This document shows, piece by piece, positions 33,041-45,855 of a stretch of DNA of 64,000 nt (the first letter of the stretch is position 1; each line of letters opens with the position of its first letter). The stretch is from assembly GCA_030077755.1 (NCBI GenBank), contig JAQJZZ010000014.1, positions 2,728,001-2,792,000 on the forward strand, given 5' to 3'. This stretch comes from Filosporella fistucella. Its lineage: Eukaryota; Ascomycota; Leotiomycetes; Helotiales. Position numbers and translations under genes: made by a program. Below the pieces are notes generated by a model. It saw nothing but the letters and a program-made list of their open reading frames with translations, was not told the origin of the DNA and did not search any database.

Positions 33041-36000
33041 GTTGATATGTGTGCAAGTAAATCCAAAAAAAAATCCAGCTCTGGCCCAGCCAGTATTTCA
33101 ATCGCAACTCTGGTGCGGATATCAAGTCGTTTGCGGAGTGGAGAGTTGGGTGAAAAGGGAGAAGATGGAGATGAAGGAGAAGGAGGAGAATGAGGGGGTT
33201 AAGTAGACGTATATACTTGCTTCTTTACCCATTTTTCAGTTCCCAGTATTTTTCAACTGTTATATCAGACATATCCACCTTCCTCTTCACCGGGAGAGCC
33301 AAATTAGGTAGTCCTATATTCTCTCGCCGCAAATTACCGATTCTTCACCACTACATTGTGCCATCTAGTCATGTTAGTCGCAATTACCTGTACTCGGTCC
33401 TGGAAGTTTTCAAGTGATCAACACGATAACCGACCGATGAGGTTGAGTTGACCGATAGCTGACAAGGTAAATTTCATTAACCTACCGTCATTGGCCGGTG
33501 TTCTCGTTCGTGGAAAAGGCTCTGATTTTGACGAGGAAGGCGGCGGCATGGCGTTACTAAGAGTGGACCCAAAACAACGTCATTGCAACAAACTGCGGGG
33601 ACTCCAATTGGAGCAATTGGAGGGGATGAAACAAGATGAGAGAGTGCCGAGCGATAATTGAGAATTCAAGGAGCCAAGGCGACGGGAAAGGTGCTTGTTT
33701 GCATGTGGTTGAGCCGCATATCAAGCTTTGCGTAAGAGTTTTCATGCCGGCAAATTTTGAGATGATAGTCATTTGACAGCAAAACGATTTTAGGAATTTT
33801 CAAGACACTCCCATTCTCAGGGTCCTTCATTCATCGCGGTAAGGTCTCGGTGTAGTTCCCCATTCTCCATCACAGATAGTAGGTCTGCAATCTGCACAAT
33901 CTCTCTCCATATCAATCTGCATCGCGACGTCAGGTTGGACCCCGCCAAGAACCACCGAGGCAGTTCCGAAGCTTTTTTCACAGTTTCCACAATTCTTTTT
34001 CCTATCGATTATCTCAGAGGCGTTTAATTGTGGAGACCGTGGATCCGTGAGATGAAAGAGAAGGCTGGCAAACAGCCTCTTCCGACTTTTGTGGACTCCT
34101 TGAATCGAAGTGAGAATGGCGACCCAGTTGTTGGCTATTCTTCTCCAATCGCATGGTTGTAAGATGGAACCATCATCGGGTGAGGCATCAGACACATTGC
34201 TGATGCATGTGGTGATTCTCGCCAAGATTGCAATAAATAGTCCGAAGGCGGAGTAATAGGATTGATGATGGTGCGAGATTGTGAGGTAGAGAGGTTGAAA
34301 TTCAGTTAGCATCACGTGGATTATCTTAGATGGAAGTTACGAGCCAGGGAGAAACACGATTCAGAGTAGCAGATACTTTGAATAAGTTTCGGTGATTCAA
34401 GACATGTCTTCATTATTACAGTATTGATTGCAATAAGTAAAAAAGAGTAGCAGATATTGCCGATATATCCAGCTCATTACATATGCTTGCTCTCCGGGTC
34501 TAGTCAAGATATTCCAACAGCGAAAAAGTTTAGTATGCAAGAGAAACTTAAGACAGTATAAGTTTGAAGACTGATGCAGAATGGTCCTCCTCTTGCATAT
34601 TCCGTAATGAGGTTGTAAAATCCACATCTGTAACGATGAGACAATATCAAGCCACTTGGAAAGACGTATGTAAGGAATTTGAGACAATGGCACGATTTCA
34701 CGTTCCAGAGGCATCTTGGAATGGACCAGATGTGAATAGATCGACAGAACGACATGCAACAAGACTACTAGTATGAGCCAGGACATCAGATCTGAAATCT
34801 AGCCACTCGATCTTACCAAGTCTCAAGAATAGAAGGATCCAGATGGGAATATTAAGCAAGATTCGTATCATGTGATTTCGAATTCTTTATTCAAGTTTTG
34901 GTGTTGTCTCATGTCAACAAATCGATTATTGCTATCTAAGCTTGTACCATGGATCCTATATGATGATAATTGGTCTAAAGCCTAAGCAGTCAGCAAAGTC
35001 ACGTGCGAGTCAAACCGCTCAGATTCCCATACATTTCCACTGCAACTTCAACCACACCAATATCAGGAGGAAACCTCCGTAGGAGCTTCTCTCCGCAACT
35101 CAGGAGAGAACCCTCCGGACCATTGCGATTTGCAACAAAACTATTGCAATGATCTCGGCTGAGACCAAAAATGAGAGCAGAATCGCAAGTCATGCCTATT
35201 TTTTGTATTCTTTGGGCTCTTCTCAAGTACGCTGGAGTGAGAGAAGCATGCCGAAAACTTAATCGTGGGTCCTCAGTAAACTTTGGAGGTGGAGTGGCAA
35301 GAGGGGGGTAGGGCTAGGGAAGATAGCAGGCAGGCGAAATCAGGTGATCAGCAGAACATTTTGAAAAGCAAATGTCTTTGCATGGTGGAGTGAGGATGAA
35401 TTACTGTAATGGCACATGATTGCGATAAAAGCAGCCGTCTCCTTAGATCATGTGGTTATCACCAGGAACTATCTTCAGCAACTTTCGTGTGAATCCACTC
35501 AGCTGATGGGAGAATTGCTGCAGATGTTGGCCAATCATGATCAATCATCAAAATGGTGGCGACTTTCTCACATCCATCGAACCATGCACTACATACATGA
35601 AGCATGAGGATAACACGAAATATATATGAATATTTGGCTTCGTTACAGATTTAAAATTTGATTAATTGTACACATAACAGCCTTGGCCAGTTATCATTGC
35701 GTAAATATTGAAAACTACGCTCTGTCTTTCCAAGTCCCAAAGCATATTTGTTCGTCACACTGCTTATCATGTACTTGATCTGCGTACAAAGTAGCTTATC
35801 GTTGTACCATGTTATCGATTGTCGAAGTGGAGACCGGATACCCCACAGACGCGAGAAATAGTGCTTGAAACGAATTCCAAGCCTCTTATCCGATTCTGCC
35901 TTGTTTCTGTTTCGGTACTCAGCCTTAATCAATATACAGCGGAGAGTGTGAAAGGCGGACCTTGCCTTGGATCGAGGCATATGAGGTCTTGATCGGTGAG

Positions 36001-36147
36001 ACACCGAAGTAGTAGATTGCTGTTCAAGTACTGCATATTCGCCGATTCGTCGGGGTCTTCCGTGTCTAACGACGCCTGTGATAGTACTTGTACGTCGTAG
36101 ATTGAGTTGAGATATTTCGAATATTGAAAATTCGACAGTCAATCTTT
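33041..36147. other. Gene-poor region
   Basis: 3.1 kb with no gene I can firmly support. The best ORF is on the minus strand from an ATG at 34312 to 33827 (161 residues), with a mildly hydrophobic start and a Cys-bearing tail (CGNCEKSFGTASVVLGG); it is listed separately. Other ORFs (34786-34397, 35226-34999, 36142-35651, all minus) look like chance. The divergent promoter of the sugar transporter occupies the first few hundred bp. Confidence 0.45.
33827..34312 (-). CDS. Hypothetical ORF, small Cys-containing protein
   Basis: 161 codons from an ATG at 34312 (preceded by a CACGTG box). The N-terminus has a weakly hydrophobic segment (SAFGLFIAILARITTC). The C-terminal part has two CxxC-like pairs (CGNC and CADC), which could bind metal. 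No known family. It may be a real small protein or a chance ORF. Confidence 0.25.
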   Translation of the reverse strand: MLTEFQPLYLTISHHHQSYYSAFGLFIAILARITTCISNVSDASPDDGSILQPCDWRRIANNWVAILTSIQGVHKSRKRLFASLLFHLTDPRSPQLNASEIIDRKKNCGNCEKSFGTASVVLGGVQPDVAMQIDMERDCADCRPTICDGEWGTTPRPYRDE

Positions 36148-36384
36148 TCAGAGGCCTACTTTGGCCATACCACCTCCTAATTTAAGAAGGAAGACGTCCC
36201 ACAATTCGTAAGTCTCTTGCCAGATTGTTGAAACAACGCCGCATGTTGGGGAATGATGGTGGTGATGATGGCGACGATGCTCTGAAGGAGAATGGTGATG
36301 ATGAGGTCTCGACGAGCTTCGACTTCTGCGAGTGTGACGCTCGACTTCGTGATAATGGCGGTCTGGAATGTATATCTCCTGCAT
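36148..36384 (-). CDS. Small His/Arg-rich protein (78 aa)
   Basis: A compact minus-strand ORF starting ACAATGCAGG at 36384. A basic Arg/Ser segment (RHTRRSRSSSRPHHHH) leads into a stretch with 4- and 6-His runs, then a hydrophobic C-terminus (ELWDVFLLKLGGGMAKVG). A TATATA element lies at about 36448-36453, 65 bp upstream, which supports a real promoter. The His runs come from (ATG)/(GTG)-like triplet repeats on the plus strand, so a repeat artefact is possible. Function unknown; metal binding is only a guess from composition. Confidence 0.4.
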   Translation of the reverse strand: MQEIYIPDRHYHEVERHTRRSRSSSRPHHHHSPSEHRRHHHHHHSPTCGVVSTIWQETYELWDVFLLKLGGGMAKVGL

Positions 36385-38278
36385 TGTGTATATAGTATTG
36401 ATAATGCTGAATTTGCAGAATAGTATCAGAGAACAGACAAGCTTGATATATACTTTTGTCAGAGTCTAGCTATGCGCGTATTCGGTGAGCAGGGCTGAAA
36501 CATGGCCTTACCCCAAATATCTTGGCTAGTGAAGATCACAGTCATAAAAAGTCAGATGAACAAGTCAAGAGGAGGCTGAAGTAACTACTTCTGCAGACAA
36601 GACCAGGCTGTGTGACAACTGCGAACGGCTGATGATCAATAGAATGTTTGTTGCCTGACTTAGCGCGAGGCCAACACGGGTAAACCGGGCGAAGTTCTCG
36701 GCAGGCATCATGGTGGGCACATTCCACTATGTCATGTGACCATGCTCACTTTGGAATCAACGTACTCCGAATAATCGAGCTCAAAGTTTGGAAGTCTCAG
36801 CTACACTATGATCCGGACCGAGGTACCCCTATTTAAACCTCCTCCTCCTTTTCACTCCACATCTGCTACGCCTCTTTGAGTTTACTCTCGTACTTCGTAC
36901 ATCGTCGATAATTGGTGCTGAAATCCGAGACGGACTATCAAAAGTGGAACAATCCCGCTGTTCAGCCATTCATTTCAGCTTCGGGTGTGGGAGAATGCTA
37001 CGCCGCTTCAAGACGATCAACTGTTGGCTAACGGCGTTTATGTCCAGCACAGCCAGCCATCGCGGGGCGAGACTCCCTGCACATTTTTATATTGTCCCAA
37101 GCCTGTACAACACTCCATCTGCATTCATCACGACACCCTCATTGCTCAATGCCGTCCGACCCTTTGGTTGAAATTTAGCCTTCTCTTCAGAAGCGGCTTC
37201 TTGGGCTAAAGAACCTCGATGATAAAGTTCAATACGAATGTTCCATCATCATCGTTGTCTCAAATTTGCAATGCGATACCATTTGCTTTTTTGATGCCTC
37301 TTAGCACATTCCTGTGGCCGCCAAGCCTGAACACGAGAATCACCAAGCACACCACGACATTATCAGGCATGACGGACCGGGGCTATCTGAACAGGGGATT
37401 TCCGCTCACACCCTTCTCGCACGTCAAAATACTACCCTGTTCCCTCCAGTGAGATGTCAGCCTTATCAAAAGTGGCTTAATATAGCTGGCAAGCCGAAGC
37501 TGGAGACTCCAGAATCAACACTAAATTTGGTGTTACCGTTCGCTTGGAGTCCAGGCCAGTGACCAGTCAATGGTGTTAGCAGCATACGGTGGAGCTGTAC
37601 TTCTCCGAAACAAAATCTCTTTTTCTTCAATCATCATGAGCTGCCAACACCGGCGGCCCGTATCCCTTTTTGATCATGTCACATATGCCTGACTCTCACC
37701 TCCCTGACTTCGTATGTGTGAAGTTGGAAATCACCTCAGCCCCTATCATTGACTGCAAAACCTATGTTCATTGGTTTCGTGATTCAATGTGCCACTGCAT
37801 AAGCACATTTGCCTGAATGTATGCTCCAATCACTCAATGCAGGAAAACCAAATCTGTGGGTTCATTTCAAATCCTGTCACTTTGCGAAAGTGTTGTCAGA
37901 CTGGGTGTTCCATGGCCGATCATAGCCCGAATGTGACCCGCTAATTGGACAAGACTTCCCTTCTGGCCTCGTCTCCACGGGTTCCTCCATGGCTTCGCCT
38001 TCTTTGCCGCTTGCCGGGTAACCAAAGTCAGCAGCTTTTGGATGGTCTAATTTTAAATAGTACAGCAGGAGTGGGAGCCTCGATCGCAATATTAGTCCCC
38101 GTAGAGTTGCATTGTTTAAATCAGCTGTAAGTAACCGTTTCTGGACGTTGTGCACTCTTTGTCTTGGTATGCAGGGGCACACTCCACCTGCTTGAGAGAC
38201 ATATTTTTCTTGGATTAAACTTCTTCTACCTTTTAAAACTTCCGTTCGTACGTTAGGAAGTCTGACTTTTTCAGTACA
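36385..38278. other. Intergenic with coding-like fragments
   Basis: 1.9 kb. On the plus strand, 36985-37209 (LRVWENATPLQDDQLLANG...) and 37311-37562 (AAKPEHENHQAHHDIIRHD... to TGA) both read like real protein, in frames that no clear intron joins and without a convincing start. On the minus strand, 38182-37877 ends in a polar stretch (HPKAADFGYPASGKEGE). These may be exons of an unrecognised small gene or relics. The end of the region is the promoter of the GT90 gene. Confidence 0.35.
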
Positions 38279-40891
38279 ATGTCGTTTTCATCGCATACAC
38301 TGGTTGCCGTTGGCGGCCTGTTATTCTCGTCCCTCGCGGTGGAATTTACATCACATCCAAGCCAAGAAATCATTACTGAGTGTGTTTGCTGGTGCATGAT
38401 TCTTGCTTTTGGATACTTGTACTCGCATCATGTCAACAAAGGTTCCCGACCATTTAATCCTACTCAACTAGGTCCTATAGCCTTCGGCATCACTCTTCTT
38501 TGTTTAACAAGTTCTCTTCAGCAAACAATATGGTTCACCGTAAGTTGCGCTTCTTCCTGTATACTTTTAAGCTAATGGGCGTTTCAAGGCGCCCCTCCTT
38601 GCACCTGCGTTGGTTATGATCGAGAAAAAAAGCACTCTACTCCCGGAACATGAGGAGGCAGAGAAGGAGCCAAGTTTGAAGAGCTTTGGACTTCGAAAAT
38701 CGCTATTCCTCGCTTTGTATGCACTTGTTACCATGATCGCATTGGTACGACCCGACAACGTGTTTGGTTTTCGCCTCAAGATTTGTTGGTTGTTTGCGCA
38801 AGTCATTTTGTTCTACAGCTTGTATAACAGGGCTTTGCGCGCAGATGGCTTCAAGTCTGAAAGTATCGCGGAAGCTTTACAGACTGCTACGGAATTGGCA
38901 ACATATATGGGAATTATCACTGTCCCACTAGCAATTCTCTGGTGGGAACGTGTTCCATCTCTTCCACTTGTTGCAATAATTGGCCTTATGAAGGCTTGTC
39001 GCTGGATGTCAATCATTGTTCTAGTAAGTAGTCTCGCATGGACTTCCGGGGAAGAGACTAACTTGAATTAAAGGCGCATGACGCCAGACTATCAGTAGCA
39101 GCATGGTCAACGATTTTCGCAGTCTGTACTAATGCAGTTTGGGTGTATCCTCATGGAATTCAGACCGGCTTGACCATGGTTTCAGCTTTTCTCGCATTAT
39201 ACCGAGTCGCAACAACATTTCCCCAGTCTTCTCTTGGCAAAATATTTATTCTAGGATTTGTTCTTTGTCCTCTGTGGGCCTTCGGCATTCAAAATGGTAT
39301 GGGTTCTCGATCAGCACTTTGGCATGGAACTCCAGCGGTCCAAAATGTTCCAGCTGTCGTCGAATACTCAAGCGTGCATCATCCAATCTACCATCTTGCT
39401 GAAGCAGCAAAGGCCAGATTTGATGAAACCTCAAGCCGCCAGTCTAAGTCTTTGGATGAAGCAGTTACCGAATACACGCGAAGATATGGAAGAGCACCAC
39501 CGCCTGGTTTCGATGACTGGTATGCATTTGCGACTGAGAATGAAGTTCAATGGATTGATGAGTATGATTATCTCACCAAAGCTTTCGAGCCATATTGGCA
39601 GATGCCACCAAAGGTTCTCCGAGAATATCTCGACCAAGCATTATCGGCCGAAGGCTCTAACTTGAATACTCTTACAATCAAGAACGGAAAGGCTTCATTG
39701 AGCGGCCATAGTTTCCAACATGCGCAGCTCGTCAAACTTATTGAGCCAATTATGGATTTCTTACCAGATCTGAAGGCAGCGTTGAATGAGCCAGATGAGC
39801 CAAGAGTCCTGGTACCGTACGATATCCTCCACAGCGAGAAGCTACACGCCACAAAGTCTGCGAACGTCGCAGCACCATCCCTTTACTTTTCTACCCAAGA
39901 TCAACAAAGAATTTGGAACTCGGTCACCCTATCTTGTCCTGCAGATTCACCTGCACGAGCAGCAGTAATTGAACCTCAAGCTGCACCTCTCTGGCCACGC
40001 TTTGTCTCATCTCTCCCCGAATCTCAAGATATTTGCCTCTGGCCAGCTTCTTCGTCCTGTAACCACGGTTTCCTAGCTTCTCCTTCCACCTTCCACTACA
40101 CTGACCGTCTCGCTCCTATCATGTCCACCGCCAAACTTTCCTCCTTCCAGGATCTCATGATTCCATCCTCCTACTACTTCCAAGACGATATTGCCTCCTA
40201 CGATGAAAGCAAAGATATTCCTTGGGAGCAGAAGAAGGATATTGTATACTGGCGAGGATCAGGCACTGGCGGTCACTGGACCCACGGTTCTTGGAAATTT
40301 GGACACAGACAACGATTCGTCAATTTCACTAATGCAGAAGACGCCGAAATTCTACTCCTCACAAACACCCCTGGCAAATGGACACCTTATAAGAGCGCCA
40401 TGTCTCAAGTCATCAACAAATTCAAGGTCGCCTTCAGCGGATTCATTCAATGCGATGCCGAAGATTGCAAAGCACAAGAAGATTATTTCAAGAAGGCAGA
40501 ACATGATTCTAACAACGATGCCAATTCCTACAAGATTCTCTACAATCTGGACGGAAATTCTTTCTCTGGACGCTACTACCGATTTTTGAAAAGCAACAGT
40601 TTAGTGTTTATGCAAGCTCTTTTCAAAGAATGGCATGACGACCGATTAATCCCATGGCTTCATTTCGTACCTATCGGTAATTCCATGGAAGAGCTACCAG
40701 AAACCGCACGCTGGCTGTTAGACGAGCCAGAAGGCAAACAGGTCGCGAAAATGATCGCCGATGAGAGCAAATCGTGGTCCCGGAGGATCCTTCGAGAAGT
40801 CGATTTGACAAGTGCCTATTTCAGAGTCTTCTTGGAGTACAAACGACTACTGTCAGATGAGCGAGACGACATGAAGTGTTGTTCCTCATGA
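38279..40891 (+). CDS. GT90 family glycosyltransferase, CAP10/CAP64-like, multi-spanning N-terminus
   Basis: Three exons: 38279-38539, 38589-39023 and 39074-40891, with introns of 49 and 50 bp; 837 residues. The first about 310 residues hold roughly eight hydrophobic segments (for example TLVAVGGLLFSSLAVEF, LATYMGIITVPLAILWW). The lumenal half carries the CAP10 (GT90) domain: KKDIVYWRGSGTGGHW, HRQRFVNFT, YKILYNLDGNSFSGRYYRFL, SNSLVFMQALFKEWHDDRL and PWLHFVPI. In Cryptococcus, CAP10-like proteins act in capsule polysaccharide synthesis (xylosylation); in moulds the role is presumably cell-wall or glycolipid glycan extension in the Golgi. Length fits the large membrane-anchored subgroup. Ends in MKCCSS. 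No cluster partners nearby. Confidence 0.92.
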
Positions 40892-43800
40892 TGTTGGAAT
40901 AGGCTTGTGCATGTCTTGGTTGTTGGTGTTATGTGTTGGGTCGGCGTTGGTGGCGCATGGGAAGGATCGGGATTTTTAATAGAGTCATTGTAGGATCATT
41001 GGGTTGGGAACGCGCTGATGGGATTCTGCAGCAGCTTGTCTCAGATTATTTGCTTCTTGTTCATTTTTCTTCCGTTTGAGCGTGCACAAGATGTGCAGTG
41101 TTTGTACATGTTAAAAAATATACCAAAAATAGATTTGTCATCGAAATTATCGCAATATCCTAATTTTCTCCTTTTTGACCACTTTTCGAATCTGCTGCAT
41201 ACTTGATCGCCAACATACTGCATCCCTTTTGCTTCGAATAAATTCTCACATCCTTTCCAGTAAAACATTTCTCTCTTTTCCCAAACCTCGGACATTTTCT
41301 GCATTGTCACGTGGTGCAACTCTCGATGCAGGCTCGTATTCTCCCACCCAATCCCATCATAGTATTCGCATGTCACCAATCTTGGAATCAACTCATTCTT
41401 AATTAAAAAAATTCTGCGATACGAGCCTCACAAAACATGGTTATGCTTGCGGTTTCAGCATACGACATATTTACGATCATGACCATGTTCGAAATCAGGC
41501 AACCATACCACGCGTCGTTTCATTTATTCTCTTCGTATTGACAGTCTTGACACTTGGATACTTTAAACGAGGGATGTCTTACTTCAAGAATTTTGCATCT
41601 ATTCTGAATTAGGGTGAGTTTTGGGATTGTCAAAGTGTCGTACATTTTCATCGCCAAGGCATGCATGAAAGTGGAATTGGTCTGGGAATGATGAGGGTTT
41701 CGAACCGCTCCTGCTATTGATCTAAGCTATATGCGATTGATTGGAACTCCTAGAATTGGGTCAATTATTCATTAACTACATTCTAAGCGCAAATATTTCT
41801 CTCTACAATGATAATTTGAATTCCTCACCTCAACAAAAAAGTTTGCCCTTGCCGGCTCATCCATTCACCCACTTCCGACCTTGCCCGTCCAGCTCCCGCC
41901 ACCCTGCTCCTGATTGAAAGATATAAAAGATATCTCTCTGACTTCCAGTAAACTCAAGAGTAAACGTCCTACAAACCCTGAGCAAATGCTCGGGGAGCTT
42001 TTGGAGGCGCGATTGATGCTCTACGGCAGGCGAATACCGATGCCGTCACTCAGTGAAGTGCAAGACTATTTGATTGAGAGTTGCGACTCTGATGGTGTAC
42101 AATTGTGATACTGTTTTAACAAGTGAAGCTACAGAGGACGCTTTGGTAGTTGACAGTGCAAACAGTTAACGGCTGTCAAACAAGCTGACAACGATAGAAA
42201 AGATTGACGACAGTGAGGTCCGGTAGCTTAAAATTCTCCCTTCAAATAGGATGTATACTTGACCTTACACGATGATATACATTTACATCTAAGTAAGACT
42301 CGAGAGCAAAAACAATACTTTGCCCGCTACCAATGCAATAGCCAGAGAAGGACATCCACCCATGGCTCCTCCACCATAACTGTCTGCGATACCATCCAGG
42401 AAGAGCAAGATGACTATACTTTTATACCCACGTCCCCTAGTTTCTCCTCGGTCCATTCCTTCTCAATTTAGTTTCTGCCTATACCTATGCCCTAATCTCC
42501 TCAATTTCCTTTCGACTTTTACAACTTTGTATTGAATCTCAATCAAATTCCACACGACTTCTCCGTTTGACTCACTTTCAACTATCTATTTGTTAATACC
42601 GATTTCCTCACTACTCACGAGGATACTGCCTCCTTCCTTCTTTACTCTACTCAAATCCTTTTCGAGGTATAAAAACTTCTCCCGCTTTTAGACTTATTCT
42701 GCCCATCAACTCGACAGACGGCTTCAGAAATACGATCCGAAATACCAGTTACGAGACTAGGAGTTAGACAACTTCGCTCGAGTTAGGTGCTATAATATTC
42801 TCAGTATTTGGAGCTTATTATTAGAAGAAAAATGAGATAAGATAGGTAAAATATAAGAAAAATGCAGAAATTTGGGACGATAAAAGGTCTTAACAATAAT
42901 CGGGCAATTATCAATTGCAAAAGTTGACGAAAATTCTGATTTATCTTTGTGTAGGCTCTACCCCTTACGACCAAAAAAATAGATCAGGTTTACAACCTTA
43001 ACAGAACAAAACTTTTGAATACCTTAAGTGGATTAGCGAATATTTCATAGACAAACTGGTCACCACGTAGATCTTTTTTCTTTATAACTCCCGATAAGTA
43101 TCCAAGAGAGAAAATAGTCCCTCAAGCCCGTACTATATACCCAAGAGTTCCCCACCGCACCTTCAAATACAAGCGCCGATTCCAAGAGCAGGAATCAAGC
43201 GAGCAGATTTGGCAAATTCATCTTTCATCAAGGACGTAGAAGCAAATCCGAGAACTTGCCTCAAACTCTCTTTCGAACAAGATGAATAGAAATGAAAACC
43301 AAATTCTACTTACTCACTTGCCTTTGCTCACACCTTTACTTTACAGCTTTACATTTTGGGAAAGAGCGAGATTTTGTATGTGGATTCCACAGATATATAA
43401 ACAAGTCCTTGCACCATCTAGAACAGCATAGTTCAAGACGCAAATCTTTGGTAACAGCTACTTGGACCTGGGTGATGGCCGCTTCTAGGCGTGCTTAAGG
43501 AGGGAGAAATGTACTGCGAAAATGATAGGGATACTACTATGAGAAGGCAAGGCTAATGAGACTAGATGTTATTAGTCTAGTACTTCTAGCGGACTGCGTA
43601 AGATATCGATAGCTTGGAACATTGACGACGGTAGAAGTTGATAGTAGGTAGATTTGACGACAGTTTTAAGAGTTGATGACAGTAAATGTTGATGGTTAAT
43701 ACGTGTGACGATATTCAAAAATAGTGACGACAACACTGAAGCCCCGTCTTATTCACATATACCCAAAACTCGTAAGGGTCTCTTCTTAGGTTTTCCATTC

Positions 43801-45855
43801 AGAAAAGGCTTCAAAATCTCCTCAAGCTTCTGTGAAAAGATGACTTTCCCTCTAACCATCATCAAAGGACTAGCGCAGCTTCGTCGATTTAGGTCCCCAA
43901 GCCTGGGAAATTGTGCTTCGTTCTGACATGTTGATGCATTTGCGGTGTTATTTGGAAAATCATAAGACGCTTTTATACTCTTTTACTCCAGCCAAATAGC
44001 AGAATGGCAACTGTTGAATTACTAGAATAACTCACTTTCCCCTCCCTCTTGCCCTTTACATTTTAAACGATAGGGAGTAACCGAATATAAACTTCTAGGT
44101 ACAGATTTACTTTTCCTCGTATACTCAGAAAGAGAAGGAAGTGCCTTTGGGGACCAGATGTCGCATATATATAAATAGAATCTCACGTTTTGATTGTTAT
44201 CTATAAACACAGACATTTTCAACGTCGCTACGTCTGTTTGGTGTAATCGTGTTGGCGTGTAGCCGATATGTTCTGAAGTATATAGTTGTTTTCAAAAGGG
44301 TTTCAAGTAATTTAGAATTCTGATCTAAGCGTTTAAGATTTGATGAATCTACTTGGATGGGATGAATGAGGGATGAAGGAAGAGTGTTAGGTATAAGATA
44401 AGTATGGATAGCAGGGAGAGTTGACGGCGGAAGGACTTGACGACAATAACAAAGATTCGACGACGGCAATTTTCCTTGGAAATATGAGGAGTTAGTGGAC
44501 ATAACAGTTGACGACAATAAATGTTCACAATAAATAAGAATTGTGGATAATTAAAACTTGACGACGAAATTTCTTCCCCTTCCCCTTCTATCCTCTCCCC
44601 CTTGACTTACCCAAAATCTGTTTATAATTCGAAAATGTCCTTATCATCTTACTCAAACTCAAAAATCCAATATACCGAATTATCCATCCAAAGCATCTTC
44701 CTTATATCAGTGTTTTCATTCATAAACGCTTTGCTTGTCTGAGCTCGTTCGCCGCTTACCTCCCCTCAAATTTGCCTTCCAAATCTTCAAATCGAAATCT
44801 TCCCCTTCCTGCTTCTATCCTATCCATTAAGTTATCGATTTCAAGTATATAAACATCCTCTCTCCTGTTAGCTTATCCGACAACCATAACTCATATGTCG
44901 AGAATTAGCTCATAAGGGTGGTGGGGAGGGAAGGTGCAGGTTATGTGGGTGTGGTATTTTTGGGATGTTTTCTAGGAGACTTTTGGTGGCTTGAGATGGG
45001 AGAAAGAGGATGGGACTTGTGGCGAGTTGGGGGCGTGAGGGTGAGGTGTAGGTAGTTTAATAGGACTCAAAAGATGACTGTTGTGTCTGGTGGCGGCAGT
45101 GGAAGTTGACAGTATGTGAGTTGACGATCGACGACGACAGTTCTTCCTCATCTCCCCTATCCCCTCTCTCCTCAACAACTCCACCCCTCTAACCCTTCCT
45201 CCTCCCATTATCACACACTTGCCCAATATCCATCCACTCACCGTCTACTACTCCCTATGACCAACTAGCAAGTCAGCAGGGAAAACAACACACCATACAA
45301 GTTCTTGTATAGAGTTGTATACTCGTTAAGTTAGTGGTGTCTCTCTCATTCCAATAAGGAAAGGTATATATACACCTCCCACCTCCTCTTTCCTTCTCTC
45401 TCCCCTTCCTTGACTGACATTAAATGAACTTATGTGGTGTCTAATTCGGGTTTTGCTGCTTTTCTTTGGAAACCGGAGAATGGAATGTGAAGAGATGGGG
45501 AGGAATGTAAAGGAATTGGATTCACAGCTTGAATTCTATCATAATTTCAAGCACCTGGATGTGATATTAGACTCAACTTTGTAGATCAGCTTTAACATCA
45601 ACCTTCTCATTTCACTTGAGCATCTCTACCTCACCACCCCATATCTCGTTGTCCAACATCTAACATGAAGATCCAGAAACGTGCATCTCACCAACTGTCA
45701 TAAAATATCCATAGACAGACAATTGAAGTGGTAGCAGATAAAATCATTCATTCCCAAAAACCTATTCCAAACCCATTGAAATTCAATACGCCAAATGCCC
45801 AGATATTTACGTATATCATACAAATCACTTCATGCATTACCCCTTTCCTACTCAT
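40892..45855. other. 5-kb gene-free region with repeated TTGACGAC motifs
   Basis: No ORF here shows coding character; the longest are about 105-115 codons on the minus strand with irregular composition. The right two thirds (42.1-45.2 kb) hold a dozen or so TTGACGAC-type motifs (separate entry) and long pyrimidine-rich tracts (for example 42600-42700, 45370-45415). It separates the 3' ends of GT90 (plus) and GH76 (minus), so it is not an obvious promoter for either. Confidence 0.5.
42204..45141. repeat. Dispersed TTGACGAC(A/G) motif cluster
   Basis: Copies seen: 42204 (TTGACGACAGT), 43622 (TTGACGACGGT), 43654 (TTGACGACAGT), 43673 (TTGATGACAGT), 43724 (GTGACGACAAC), 44421 (TTGACGGCGG), 44437 (TTGACGACAAT), 44456 (TTCGACGACGG), 44508 (TTGACGACAAT), 44558 (TTGACGACGAA), 45106 (TTGACAGT), 45121 (TTGACGATCGACGACGACAG). 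All are in the same orientation, with irregular spacing from about 20 bp to 1.4 kb. The intervening sequence is not repeated. Confidence 0.7.

Noticed and set aside
35651..36142. Minus-strand ORF of about 160 codons next to the His-rich protein
   Set aside because: It has no good ATG start and no recognisable motif; basic, irregular composition.
41690..41720. Possible tRNA T-arm (GGTTCGAAACCC-like, minus strand)
   Set aside because: The T-stem does not pair, and no acceptor stem or anticodon arm could be found at the proper distance.
44972..45241. 89-codon minus-strand ORF in the gene desert
   Set aside because: Low-complexity translation of pyrimidine-rich DNA.
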